In this document: piece after piece, positions 1 to 8,448 of the stretch
How positions within the stretch are numbered: the first letter of the stretch is position 1
Layout: every line of letters starts with the position of its first letter
NCBI GenBank assembly: GCA_030627235.1
Contig: DAOUSL010000005.1
Location: forward strand, 1-59,988
Direction: 5' to 3'
Origin: Thioploca sp.
GTDB taxonomy: Bacteria > Pseudomonadota > Gammaproteobacteria > Beggiatoales > Beggiatoaceae
Length of the DNA: 59,988 nucleotides
Made by a program: the position numbers and the translations under genes
The notes under the pieces: generated by a model
What the model was told of the DNA's origin: nothing
What the model saw: only the letters and a program-made list of their open reading frames with translations
Databases searched by the model: none

Positions 1-418
1 GCCAGACTTGGTTTAAAACAGTTTGTAATTGTTTATTTTCTAACTTTTCAACGTCCATACTGGCACGTAAATTTTGCTCACAAATCTGAATTTGCTTCGC
101 ACCTTGTTTTAATTGATTAGTTAATTCACGACTTTGGTTATAAGCCCACATAATTTTATGGCGGTAAAATAACAAACGCATCCAATCTGAATAAAAATCT
201 GTTTCTTATTCCAGACCTGTCATTTTTTGAAAAACTGAATTGTCTTTAGCAGGATAAAAAGCAATCAGAATATGTTTAGATAAATTCTTAAATTCAAAGA
301 TAATTCCTCCTAAAAAATCACTCTTTCCAACTTCAATAAATTCATCTTGTGGGAACAGAGTTTTACAGCAATTTTTAGCCGGGTAGGGTGTGCAACACAG
401 TTTATAGTTGCCCACCAA
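1..418 (-). pseudogene. Broken gene of unknown function, runs off left edge
   Basis: A minus-strand reading frame opens at a TTG at 418 and stops at an in-frame TAA at 206-208. It then continues open in the same frame to the left edge. The first part (70 residues) holds CCTPYPAKNCCKT and GGIIFEFKN. The second part holds MRLLFYRHKIMWAYNQSREL followed by a helical, Gln/Glu-rich stretch. The amino-acid character is coherent across the stop, so I read one gene broken by a nonsense mutation. The part after the stop could restart at ATG 182. I do not recognise the family. The start is also uncertain, because no ATG lies in frame before another stop near 443. Confidence 0.45.
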
Positions 419-475
419 ATAACCATAAATTCTAACTAAGCCTTACTTGATTCTGTACACACAATCAAACATTAA

Positions 476-506
476 AAAAGCTCCTTGTCATAGACTTGGG
501 GCTTTT
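476..506 (+). terminator. Possible Rho-independent hairpin
   Basis: AAAAGCTCC (476-484) pairs with GGGGCTTTT (498-506), nine pairs with one G-T wobble and a 14-base loop, followed by a T/A-rich stretch. No plus-strand gene ends just before it, so its role is unclear. Confidence 0.3.
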
Positions 507-748
507 GTTATTTATTTTAGCTTGACAACAGAGTATTTCCTTAAATTTTATCGCTATTAATTATTTTTAACTTGGAATTTGTTCTGCATAACTTCAGTTA
601 GAAAGGTAGTTTGAATAATTGTCTGGTTATCAAGTCATACTTAGGGATAAGGATTTAATAAAACCCGAAACTAAACCTATTAAGTTTTTAAAATTTAACA
701 TCTTTTGAATATGACTTGAGTGTTACACATAGTAGGTTTGCTGTTTAG

Positions 749-856
749 GAGCTAAAATTAGGATTAGCACTATTTCATGCTAGAGGTCCAGTTGGATTGG
801 AAGGTCTGACTTCCCAGAAGTTTGTGGTATTAGGAGATGGACATATTCGTCAGTAA
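749..856 (+). pseudogene. C-terminal remnant of gamma-glutamyl phosphate reductase
   Basis: The plus-strand frame ending at TAA 854-856 encodes [16 protein letters not shown] then GDGHIRQ. This matches what I know of the extreme C-terminus of ProA (proline biosynthesis), where HARGPVG is strongly conserved. Upstream the frame reads ELKLGLALF before a stop near 746. The segment usually found between the GLG and HARGP motifs appears deleted. Only about 35 codons survive, so this is a decayed fragment with no function expected. A complete proA should exist elsewhere in the genome. Confidence 0.6.
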
Positions 857-867
857 TTGTTGAGAAT

Positions 868-908
868 GGAATACAAATGTCTGAATATCTTTCAGAATAT
901 TGTATTCC
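868..908. terminator. Two-part hairpin, probable terminator of the regulator gene
   Basis: GGAATACAA (868-876) pairs with TTGTATTCC (900-908). Inside it TCTGAA pairs with TTCAGA around a five-base loop. It lies just past the stop codon of the minus-strand regulator (915) and follows the proA remnant on the plus strand, so it could end transcription either way. Confidence 0.5.
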
Positions 909-914
909 CTAATT

Positions 915-1628
915 TTAACAGCATTTTTTCTGATTATTTAATCCAGTATTGCCTAATGAATACAAACGTAATCTGTCTACATTATCAATATAAATGGTGC
1001 GAGCATCCACTCTGACTAATTCAGCTTTGTTCAAACTATTTAAAATCCTTGAAAAAGTCTCTGGCTGAATAGATAAACGAGATGCAATTACATGTTTAGG
1101 AATTAAAAACTCAATTTTATAAGAATTACGACCGTCTGGAACTTGATAAAGCAAATAATTGATTAAGCGATAAGTGGCACTTTGTAAAGTTAATTGATCA
1201 ATTTCATTAATCCACATATGCAAACGTTGGCTCATATGGGACATAAGAGAAAAACAAGTATCTGGAGATTCTTTTAAAATATTTACAAAAGTTCTGCTTT
1301 CAAAACTTATTATTGAAGATTTACTGATCGCTTGAGCAGTAACTGGATAACTTGAATCTGGCATGAACATCATAGCTTCAGCAAAAGTTTGACCAGGAGC
1401 AATAACTTCAAATACCTTTTCATCACCACCTAAAGAAGAACGCAATAATTTAACATGTCCTTCCCTAAGCAAGAAAAAACGTTTTGCTGGTTGTCCATGT
1501 TTAAACAAGAATTCTCCACTGTCAAGTTTTATTAGACGTACATCCCTCTTAATTTGCTCTAGCTGTTGTTCAGTAAGTTTAGCAAATAAATATACTTGAC
1601 GTAATTCTTGATCACTTTGAAGATGCAT
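915..1628 (-). CDS. Crp/Fnr-family regulator, Dnr/NnrR-like
   Basis: The 237-residue protein has a cyclic-nucleotide-type sensor fold (about 15-120), a dimer helix (125-150) and a C-terminal winged helix (175-215). The recognition helix carries the Crp-type E-x-x-SR signature (E190, S193-R194 in QPETFSRIL). The N-terminus lacks the cysteine cluster of Fnr, so oxygen sensing through a 4Fe-4S cluster is unlikely. The gene is divergent, 168 bases away, from a hemerythrin/DUF2249/NnrS-like operon. By analogy with Dnr and NnrR I infer that it senses nitric oxide and controls that operon. I saw no clear TTGAT-N4-ATCAA box in the intergenic region. Confidence 0.8.
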   Translation of the reverse strand: MHLQSDQELRQVYLFAKLTEQQLEQIKRDVRLIKLDSGEFLFKHGQPAKRFFLLREGHVKLLRSSLGGDEKVFEVIAPGQTFAEAMMFMPDSSYPVTAQAISKSSIISFESRTFVNILKESPDTCFSLMSHMSQRLHMWINEIDQLTLQSATYRLINYLLYQVPDGRNSYKIEFLIPKHVIASRLSIQPETFSRILNSLNKAELVRVDARTIYIDNVDRLRLYSLGNTGLNNQKKCC

Positions 1629-1796
1629 TTTTTTTATAAATTTAATTGTAATTAAGGTATCTGTTATTATATTAATCTAACATAATAATGATATAGTTCA
1701 ATTTAAGATTAGAACATAGTTTTTATAGTAATTTGTTAATAGCTATATTAAAATAACTTATCATTTTTACAAAAAATAACTAATTTAAGGTGGAAA

Positions 1797-2234
1797 ATGG
1801 AAGAAACAATCACTTATACGTTTAGCAAAGAACACACACATTGTGATGAAATATTCGCTAAGGCTGAAAATTCAGTTGCTAAAAAACAATGGACAGTAGC
1901 AGATACCGAATTTAATGATTTTCACACTGCTATGGAAAAACATTTTACTGCAGAAGAAGAAATTTTATTTTCTGCTTTTGAAGAACGCACTGGACAAACT
2001 ATGGGACCTACCCAAATGATGCGGATGGAACATCAGCAAATGCGGCAAATATTTGCTCAAATGCAAACTAGTTTAGCTGAACGAGATGATGAACAATATT
2101 TAGGCTTATCAGAAACTTTGTTAATGTTAATGCAACAACATAATATGAAAGAAGAACAAATGCTTTATCCTATGATTGATCAAGTGTTTGGTGCTGAAGC
2201 AACATCTATTTTAGAACGTATACGAGCAATTTAG
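1797..2234 (+). CDS. Hemerythrin HHE-domain protein
   Basis: The 145-residue all-helical protein carries the spaced His/Glu ligands of the hemerythrin HHE fold. H15, H43 and the H49-x3-E53 to E55 group lie in the first half; H79, H115, E119/E120 and Y124 lie in the second. A non-haem di-iron site is expected, for binding oxygen or nitric oxide. A clear ribosome site AAGGTGG (1787-1793) precedes the ATG. It is the first gene of a three-gene operon with overlapping stops and starts, facing the Dnr-like regulator. A role in nitric-oxide sensing or detoxification is inferred from the neighbours. Confidence 0.85.
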   Translation: MEETITYTFSKEHTHCDEIFAKAENSVAKKQWTVADTEFNDFHTAMEKHFTAEEEILFSAFEERTGQTMGPTQMMRMEHQQMRQIFAQMQTSLAERDDEQYLGLSETLLMLMQQHNMKEEQMLYPMIDQVFGAEATSILERIRAI

Positions 2235-2476
2235 TGAAAACCACTATTGATGTCAGCCAATTAGAGCCATGCGAACCTATGGAACGTATTTTGGCAGCTC
2301 TTCCCAATATCCAAGTTGGAGAGTATTTACACATACTACATCGTATGGAACCACATCCACTATATCCAATTCTAACTCAACAAGGTTATTCTTGGATAAC
2401 TAAAACTAACAAACAGCCAATTGAAATCTATATTTGGCGTAGTGATGATCTTATAGCTAAAGCAAATATTGTATGA
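2234..2476 (+). CDS. DUF2249 domain protein
   Basis: The 80-residue protein starts at a GTG whose first base is the last base of the hemerythrin stop codon, so the two are translationally coupled. The sequence runs from an N-terminal LEPCEPMERILAAL helix to GYSWITKTNKQPIEIYIW, the compact pattern I recognise as DUF2249 (a SirA/TusA-like small fold). DUF2249 proteins are commonly found with hemerythrin-like and NnrS-like genes in nitrogen-oxide-respiring bacteria. The biochemical role is not established. Its stop overlaps the next start (ATGA). Confidence 0.8.
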   Translation: MKTTIDVSQLEPCEPMERILAALPNIQVGEYLHILHRMEPHPLYPILTQQGYSWITKTNKQPIEIYIWRSDDLIAKANIV

Positions 2477-3771
2477 ATACTGCCAATCTAGCTTTACAAC
2501 AAACTCCACCCTTATCAGTTCCAATCCGGTTTTTTATAACTGCACCATTATTTGGTATTTTAGCAAGTTTATTGTTAATTTATATTGGTCCAGATATATT
2601 TAGTAGTCGCTGGGGATTAAACATATTAGCCTTGACTCATCTATTTACATTAGGCTTTGTCAGCATGATAATGTTTGGAGCAATATTGCAATTACTACCA
2701 GTGGTAGCTGGAACTATTATTCCTAAACCAGTTTTAACCAGTTCGATAATCCATATTTTACTTACTGTTGGTAGTTTAAGTTTAACAAGTGGTTTTATAT
2801 TTGGACAGGACTTTTTATTGCGTATTGCTATTGTATTATTAGGCTTAAGTTTTTTTAGTTTCGTCGCCATTGTAGGATATTGTTTGATACAAGTCAAGGG
2901 TAATATCATTATTGGAATGCGGTTAGCACTGCTTGCACTTTTAATAACAGCTGGATTAGGGATTGGATTAGTAGTCAGATTTGCTTACGGAATAACTTTA
3001 CCTTTAGCAATGATCTTGGCTAATATTCATCTCACTTGGGGTTTAGTCGGTTGGGTTGGTTTGTTAATTATAGCAATTGCTTATCAAGTAGTACCAATGT
3101 TTCAAATAACTCCTCAATATAATACTAAATTAATGCGTTGGTTAATACCAATATTATTTCTAGTTTTATTATTATGGACATTAGCTTATCTTTGGTTAGA
3201 AAACAATAAGTTAGTTGGTTGGATAAGTATTTTGATTGGGTTAGGGTTAGCAGTATTTGGTGCTAAGACATTACATTTGCAAATTAAACGACTTAGAAAG
3301 ATACCAGATGTCACTCTTAATTTCTGGCGAGTAGGTGCTGTGGGATTATTACTAAGCATTATATTATGGATTACTGGTATTATCTGGACAGAATTAGCTA
3401 ATCAACCATTTTATCCATTATTATTATTTATTTTATTTGTTGGTGGCTTTGTATTAATGGTAATTCAAGGAATGTTATATAAAATCGTGCCATTTTTAGT
3501 GTGGTTGCATCTGCAAAATCAGCAATTAAACCCATTAAGAACTGTTAATATGATAAGAATTCCCCATATGAAACAAATAATTTCACCAAAATCAGCTCAA
3601 CGCCAATTTTGGGTTTATTTGATTGCTTTATTCTGTAGCATATTGACTTTACAATTTCCAAATTTAATTTATCTAACTGGAATTATATTATTAGTTGCAT
3701 TTATCTTATTAGAATATAACTTATTGAAAGCTTTAAAATTATATCGTTCAGTATTAATTTCTATTCAATGA
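2473..3771 (+). CDS. Polytopic NnrS / haem-copper oxidase subunit I-like membrane protein
   Basis: The 432-residue protein is almost entirely hydrophobic, with about twelve predicted membrane helices. Histidines sit in conserved-looking helix contexts: LTHLFTLGFVSMIMFGA (H56), NIHLTWGLVGWVG, and MLYKIVPFLVWLHL near residue 345. This pattern is shared by NnrS-type and haem-copper-oxidase-like proteins encoded with hemerythrin and DUF2249 genes. I infer haem binding in the inner membrane and a role in nitric-oxide handling. The exact family needs a profile search. It is the third gene of the operon and overlaps the DUF2249 stop by four bases. Confidence 0.7.
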   Translation: MNTANLALQQTPPLSVPIRFFITAPLFGILASLLLIYIGPDIFSSRWGLNILALTHLFTLGFVSMIMFGAILQLLPVVAGTIIPKPVLTSSIIHILLTVGSLSLTSGFIFGQDFLLRIAIVLLGLSFFSFVAIVGYCLIQVKGNIIIGMRLALLALLITAGLGIGLVVRFAYGITLPLAMILANIHLTWGLVGWVGLLIIAIAYQVVPMFQITPQYNTKLMRWLIPILFLVLLLWTLAYLWLENNKLVGWISILIGLGLAVFGAKTLHLQIKRLRKIPDVTLNFWRVGAVGLLLSIILWITGIIWTELANQPFYPLLLFILFVGGFVLMVIQGMLYKIVPFLVWLHLQNQQLNPLRTVNMIRIPHMKQIISPKSAQRQFWVYLIALFCSILTLQFPNLIYLTGIILLVAFILLEYNLLKALKLYRSVLISIQ

Positions 3772-3774
3772 ATT

Positions 3775-4599
3775 TTAATTTCTAACGATTAACACGGCAC
3801 TTTCTGCTAATCTTATTACCTTTTCCGACACACTGCCAAGCCAAAAATTTTTGAAACTAGTGTGTCCGTGATTACCAACTACAATTAAATCACAATTAAG
3901 ATTTTTTGCAGTTTCTATAATAGTTTCAGCATATTTACCAACAATTACTTGCCCAGTTACTTTGATACCTTCAGTTTTTAAAATATCACAAATTTTAGTA
4001 ATTCCAGCTTCCGTATTATCTTTGCTAAATTCTATCTGACTATGAACTACGGTTATTACTGTAACTGGAGCGGCAAAATGTTTAGCTACTTTAGCGGTAA
4101 CTTTAGCTACATTTATCTCGTTATAGCCAATGCCATCCACTGCTAATAAGATATGTTTTCCCTCAACTTTTGCGGTTCTAGGAACTACTAGCACACTACA
4201 ATGAACATGATTTATCACTTCAGCAGTGCGACTACCAAGTAATAATTTCAGCAGACCTTTTTTACCACGTCGACCAACCACAATTAAATCAATATTATGT
4301 TCCTTAGCAGTTGTGACTATTTCTGGATAAATATATTCACTATGACGCAAGATTGTGTAACTTTTTATTCCAGCACTATCAGCATTATTTTGGACTAAAT
4401 TCATGCAATTGATAGCATCTTGTTCAGCCTGCTTTACTAATTTTGGAGCTAGTGTATCATATTCAGGATTACTTAAAACTACTGACATAATACATATATC
4501 ACTACCACAAGTTTTCGCAAAGTTTATCACCTCACGCTCTGCACCAACTATATATTCTGAGCCATCAGTTGCTAATAAAATTTTTGGGAATATTGCCAT
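3775..4599 (-). CDS. Tandem-domain universal stress protein
   Basis: The 274-residue protein contains two UspA domains, about 2-141 and 148-274. Each carries the ATP-binding G-x2-G-x9-G-(S/T) motif: G109, G112 and G122-S123 in the first, G242, G245 and G255-S256 in the second. That indicates the ATP-binding type of UspA and a self-contained pseudo-dimer in the cytoplasm. The gene converges on the NnrS-like gene with only three bases between the stops. Tandem UspA genes often sit beside anaerobic or nitrogen-oxide genes, but no direct link is shown here. Confidence 0.9.
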   Translation of the reverse strand: MAIFPKILLATDGSEYIVGAEREVINFAKTCGSDICIMSVVLSNPEYDTLAPKLVKQAEQDAINCMNLVQNNADSAGIKSYTILRHSEYIYPEIVTTAKEHNIDLIVVGRRGKKGLLKLLLGSRTAEVINHVHCSVLVVPRTAKVEGKHILLAVDGIGYNEINVAKVTAKVAKHFAAPVTVITVVHSQIEFSKDNTEAGITKICDILKTEGIKVTGQVIVGKYAETIIETAKNLNCDLIVVGNHGHTSFKNFWLGSVSEKVIRLAESAVLIVRN

Positions 4600-4675
4600 T
4601 TTAAATATAACTATTAAATTTAGAATTAATCATAAAATAACCATAATTATCAATATTGGCAAATCTTTCTGTATA

Positions 4676-5632
4676 TTATCCAATTATAAACGTTCTTTTA
4701 TCTAGTTTAGGAAAATCTTTTACATTACTGTTTTTATTATCATATTCAATATATACTCCAGCAATATTACCAACTTTAATATTAAATGGTGGAATACCTT
4801 CTAATAATAATATTTCATTAATATTACCAATTCCCTGGTATAATTTTTTCCCTTCTTGATCAATAATCATAATCCATGCTTTTTCTGTAAAATGAACTTG
4901 TAAAGATTTATATAGATCAAGTGCTTTTGTCTCAATAGGTGTTTCCATTGCAACAATAGTATTTTGATCTTTAATAGTTATTTCTACTTCAGCAGGTTCG
5001 ATAGGAGCAACTATTTTTTGAACTGTTGGCATAATGGTAGGCATAATAATATTAGATTCAGTCATGCCTTCCATAGTTTGAGTTTTAACTTCACTAGGAG
5101 ACCATATCTTTTCAAGTGACTGAGAACCTGATTTAAAATGCCAATTTAAAACCATTAAGAATATAATTATAATAAATATTCCAATGACAGATAATGAAAT
5201 ATTTTTATCAGAATTATCAGAATTATTCAAATAAGGAATTAAATATGGTTTTAATTTAGGTTTTATCGGAGAAAGTGTTGGCTGTTTATCTATCATGGTA
5301 TCAAATGATTCCATTATATCTTCTGGTGGAATATCTTGTAATTTCGCATAGTTGCGTAGATAACCACGGACAAATACATTCGGTAATTCATCATATTTAT
5401 CACTTTCAAGAACTCTAATCATACTTGTTTCTAAAAAAAGTTTTTTTGCAGTGGCTTTGACTGACATCCCACTTTTTTCACGTGCTTCACGTAAAATAGT
5501 GCTAGGGGGAATGATATTTTTTTGTGAAATTTCATGATTATATTTGTTATCATTAGAAGAAACTTTATTTTCAATATCTAATATATTATATTCTTCTATA
5601 TCATTGTATTTAAGTTGTATTTCTTGATTCAT
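4676..5632 (-). CDS. rodZ: RodZ cytoskeletal regulator
   Basis: The 318-residue protein has the RodZ architecture. A Cro/CI-type helix-turn-helix domain lies at about 44-110 (LREAREKSGMSVKATAKKL and FVRGYLRNYAKL). One membrane helix lies at about 146-163 (SLSVIGIFIIIIFLMVLNW). A linker follows, then a C-terminal periplasmic beta domain (DUF4115, from about 245) with WIMIIDQEGKKLYQG. RodZ anchors MreB filaments for rod-shape growth. The C-terminal domain is complete. No MreB or IspG gene is adjacent, although rodZ-ispG linkage is common in related bacteria. Confidence 0.88.
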   Translation of the reverse strand: MNQEIQLKYNDIEEYNILDIENKVSSNDNKYNHEISQKNIIPPSTILREAREKSGMSVKATAKKLFLETSMIRVLESDKYDELPNVFVRGYLRNYAKLQDIPPEDIMESFDTMIDKQPTLSPIKPKLKPYLIPYLNNSDNSDKNISLSVIGIFIIIIFLMVLNWHFKSGSQSLEKIWSPSEVKTQTMEGMTESNIIMPTIMPTVQKIVAPIEPAEVEITIKDQNTIVAMETPIETKALDLYKSLQVHFTEKAWIMIIDQEGKKLYQGIGNINEILLLEGIPPFNIKVGNIAGVYIEYDNKNSNVKDFPKLDKRTFIIG

Positions 5633-5745
5633 ACCATATTACTCATATAAATTAAAAGTTGAGATTTATAATTATAAAAATTATATTAATGGTGTTTCGC
5701 AAGATATATACCAAAATACTATTTCTTTAAAACAATGTTATACAA

Positions 5746-5870
5746 CAATACCTTCGCCAATGTTAAAATGTTTCGGGAATGAGATACGATTTACTGAAAT
5801 TCTGATATTACTTAGATTTCGGAAAATCAGCTATGTTCCATTCCCGAAATAACCATTGGCGAAGGTATTG
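5746..5870. repeat. 125-bp MITE-like palindrome containing a family A repeat
   Basis: A perfect 17-bp inverted repeat bounds the element (5746-5762, CAATACCTTCGCCAATG, and 5854-5870). An inner 11-bp inverted repeat TTTCGGGAATG / CATTCCCGAAA lies at 5771-5781 and 5839-5849. The right half, about 5808-5855, is a diverged copy of a repeat also present at 8334-8380 and 33096-33144. No transposase is encoded, so if mobile it is non-autonomous. It fills most of the 343-base gap between rodZ and the next gene. Confidence 0.75.
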
Positions 5871-5975
5871 ATACAAACCACATATTTTTTTGATAAAAGA
5901 ATTACATGTAACTATAATATACTTGTAACATAAAATAGTTTATAATAAACATTACTCTATGAATGGAGATATTCC

Positions 5976-6536
5976 ATGAAAAATCCGAAGATTTTGGTAT
6001 TTGTTATACTATCCAGTTTAAATATTGGATGTACTATGAATTTAAGCTCTCCTTATATGGATGCAATAAGCTTTGCAGGCCCACCAATGCCACCACCAAT
6101 TAATACTGTGCCTTTATTATGGAATGTACCAATTAAAGCAGGTGCGACTATACAGCAACAGTCGATAATTGCAAAAAAACCAATAAAATTAAATTTAGAT
6201 TCCGTTATGTTTGAAATTGGTAAAGCTACTCTTACTTTACAAGGTGAACATAAAATTAATGAGTTTGCTACTGTCATTCAACATTATGGCACTCAAAATA
6301 TTCTTATAGAAGGACACACTGATAATACTGGTAGTAAATCTAAAAATCAAAAACTTTCAGAAAATAGAGCTAATGTAATACGTAATACCCTAATAAATAA
6401 AGGAGTTAAGTCACAAAGGTTAATTACTAAAGGTTTGGGTGAAAAACAACCTATCGCAACTAATGCTACATTGTTAGGTAGACAAAAAAACCGCAGAGTA
6501 GAACTTACTGTTTTACCTATAAAAAAATCTTATTAA
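5976..6536 (+). CDS. OmpA-family lipoprotein
   Basis: The 186-residue protein begins with a lipoprotein signal sequence ending at C19 (SSLNIGC). A Pro-rich linker follows (PPMPPPIN), then an OmpA C-terminal peptidoglycan-binding domain at about 70-182. The domain motifs GHTDNTG (D116), SENRA (R131) and NRRVEL (172-177) are intact. It should sit in the outer-membrane inner leaflet and hold peptidoglycan, like Pal. The next gene dsrN starts at the very next base after the stop, so the two are probably co-transcribed, an unusual partner for a dsr gene. Confidence 0.85.
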   Translation: MKNPKILVFVILSSLNIGCTMNLSSPYMDAISFAGPPMPPPINTVPLLWNVPIKAGATIQQQSIIAKKPIKLNLDSVMFEIGKATLTLQGEHKINEFATVIQHYGTQNILIEGHTDNTGSKSKNQKLSENRANVIRNTLINKGVKSQRLITKGLGEKQPIATNATLLGRQKNRRVELTVLPIKKSY

Positions 6537-7907
6537 ATGTCTAATTTGTTTATTTCTGCTGCCCATAAATCTTCTGGTAAAACAACTATCACGATAGGAT
6601 TGTGTGCGGCTTTGACCGCTCGTTCTGTAATTGTCCAACCTTTTAAAAAAGGCCCTGATTACATTGATCCATTATGGCTTACTCAGGCTGCCAAACGTTC
6701 TTGTTATAATCTTGATTTTTATACAATGAATGAATCTGAGATTCAACATAATTTTAATCATTATAGCCAAGGTTCTGATATCAGTATTATTGAAGGTAAC
6801 AAAGGTTTATATGATGGAATGGATGTCGAAGGTAGTGATAGCAATGCGGCTTTAGCTTCTCTATTGAAAACACCAGTAATATTGGTAATTGATACTAAAG
6901 GCATGACACGTGGAATAGCACCACTATTATTAGGTTATCAGCTGTTTGATAAAACAATTAATATTGCAGGAGTTATCCTCAATCAAGTTGGTGGAGAACG
7001 ACATGAGAATAAATTACGCAATGCAGTTGAGTACCATACTGATATTAAGGTTATTGGATCAGTGCGACGTACCTCTGAATTAGAAATTAAAGAACGTCAT
7101 TTAGGACTAACTCCTAGTAATGAGGCTAACCAAGCTCAAATTAAAATTAATAAAATCGCTGAGTTAGTTGCTTCCCAAGTTAATCTTGAACAAATTATCC
7201 CTCAAAATATCCAAGTAGCTTCCCCAACCTTTAATAATCAACCCAAGACTCTAGTAAAAATAGGAATTATTCGGGATGCAGCTTTTGGTTTTTACTATCC
7301 TGATGATTTAATTGCTTTACAAACTGCCGGAGCTGAATTGATATTTATCGATGCACTACATGATAAACATTTGCCAGCAGTTGATGCTTTATTTATTGGT
7401 GGAGGTTTTCCAGAAACAAAAATGGTGGAATTGGCTAATAATTATAGTTTAAAACAAGATATTTATAATGCAATTGAACAGGAAATGCCAGTTTATGCTG
7501 AATGTGGTGGGCTGATGTATTTATCCCGTCAGATAACTTGGCAACAGAAAAGCTATAAAATGGTAGGAATTTTACCTTTTGACACAATAATGGAAGTTCA
7601 ACCTCAAGGTCGTGGTTATGTTCACCTAGTTGAAATTGGACAAGGATTATGGCCAGTATTAGATTCAACTACTAAAGATTTTTATGCTCATGAATTTCAT
7701 TATTCTAGGGTAGTTAACTTACCAACTGATTTAAAATTTGCCTATAAAGTGTTGCGTGGTGAAGGTATAGATGGTAAACATGATGGAATTATTTATAAAA
7801 ATACTTTAGCCAATTATGCTCATTTGCATGATGTGGAAGGTAATCATTGGACTAAAAGATTTGTCAAATTTATTCATTCTCATAAAATAGGAGAAATAAA
7901 TGCTTGA
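6537..7907 (+). CDS. dsrN: DsrN, glutamine-dependent sirohaem amidase
   Basis: The 456-residue protein is of the cobyrinic acid a,c-diamide synthase (CobB/CbiA) type. It has an N-terminal P-loop (SAAHKSSGKTT, 7-17), the KKGPDYIDP motif (37-45) and EGNKGLYDGMD (86-96). The C-terminal class I glutaminase has nucleophile C323 in AECGGLMYL and His385/His388 in HEFHYS. In Allochromatium vinosum DsrN amidates sirohaem to give the siro(haem)amide cofactor of dissimilatory sulfite reductase. The assignment to DsrN rather than cobalamin synthesis rests on the overlapping dsrR gene downstream. It implies that the organism oxidises stored sulfur through reverse Dsr. Confidence 0.87.
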   Translation: MSNLFISAAHKSSGKTTITIGLCAALTARSVIVQPFKKGPDYIDPLWLTQAAKRSCYNLDFYTMNESEIQHNFNHYSQGSDISIIEGNKGLYDGMDVEGSDSNAALASLLKTPVILVIDTKGMTRGIAPLLLGYQLFDKTINIAGVILNQVGGERHENKLRNAVEYHTDIKVIGSVRRTSELEIKERHLGLTPSNEANQAQIKINKIAELVASQVNLEQIIPQNIQVASPTFNNQPKTLVKIGIIRDAAFGFYYPDDLIALQTAGAELIFIDALHDKHLPAVDALFIGGGFPETKMVELANNYSLKQDIYNAIEQEMPVYAECGGLMYLSRQITWQQKSYKMVGILPFDTIMEVQPQGRGYVHLVEIGQGLWPVLDSTTKDFYAHEFHYSRVVNLPTDLKFAYKVLRGEGIDGKHDGIIYKNTLANYAHLHDVEGNHWTKRFVKFIHSHKIGEINA

Positions 7908-8220
7908 AATTACTGATGAAGCTGCTGCTAGAATTTTACAAGCTGCTAAAGATGGAGAAATAAAAGGAATGGCATTAAGACTTGCACCTTATGTCAAAGA
8001 AGATGGTAGTATTGAATATAATAAAATGGGATTCGATCCCATTAAAGATGATGATATAAAAATTCATTGTGAAGGGATTGATGTTGTATATGAGAAAAAT
8101 TATCAAGATTTATTGCAAGATGCAGTGATGGATTTTGTAGAAATTAAAGCTGATGAGTTTAGTTTTATTTTTCTTAATCCCAATGATCCAAACTATGTTC
8201 CACCAAAAAAAGATAAGTAG
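7900..8220 (+). CDS. dsrR: DsrR, cysteine-poor A-type iron-sulfur scaffold-like protein
   Basis: The 106-residue protein has the IscA/HesB fold pattern but lacks the three cysteines that bind clusters in A-type carriers. Only one cysteine is present (IHCEG), and the position of the C-terminal C-G-C is taken by FIFLNPNDPNY. That loss, together with MGFDPIKDDD and DAVMDFVEI, matches DsrR of the sulfur-oxidation dsr operon. DsrR is thought to act in producing or maintaining DsrEFH/DsrAB rather than in carrying clusters. Its start overlaps the dsrN stop by eight bases, with ribosome site AGGAG at 7889-7893. Confidence 0.88.
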   Translation: MLEITDEAAARILQAAKDGEIKGMALRLAPYVKEDGSIEYNKMGFDPIKDDDIKIHCEGIDVVYEKNYQDLLQDAVMDFVEIKADEFSFIFLNPNDPNYVPPKKDK

Positions 8221-8228
8221 GTAATAGC

Positions 8229-8266
8229 AATTCTTAATTATGAATGCTTAATTCTTAATTAAATTC
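8229..8266 (+). repeat. Family C repeat, left copy flanking gspF
   Basis: This 38-base A/T-rich sequence beginning AATTCTTAATTATGAATG recurs inverted at 9703-9740 with 37 of 38 positions matching. The two copies bracket the gspF gene. Confidence 0.85.
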
Positions 8267-8270
8267 AAAA

Positions 8271-8329
8271 TAAATGTAGGATGCAATGAACGAAGGGAAT
8301 TGCATCAAGATGTAATTCGTAAACTCATT
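8271..8329 (+). repeat. Family B palindromic repeat, 59 bases, truncated copy
   Basis: A 59-base run starting TAAATGTAGGATGCAATG is identical to the reverse complement of 41000-41058. Here the right arm is interrupted and joins directly onto a family A repeat. Confidence 0.85.
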
Positions 8330-8333
8330 GATG

Positions 8334-8380
8334 GTTGTTTCGGGAATGGAGCATAGCGGATTTCCCGAAACCTAAGTAAT
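8334..8380 (-). repeat. Family A palindromic repeat
   Basis: GTTGTTTCGGGAATGGAGCA to CCTAAGTAA is the reverse complement of the copy at 33096-33144 with few differences, and is a closer relative of that copy than of the one at 5808-5855. The ends TTTCGGGAA / TTCCCGAAA pair. Together with families B and C it fills the 228-base gap between dsrR and gspF. Confidence 0.8.
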
Positions 8381-8448
8381 CGAAAAATGCTATATATTTA
8401 AGTTAAATAATTTTCGTAAAATCTCTAATAACCTATCTAATTAGTTCT

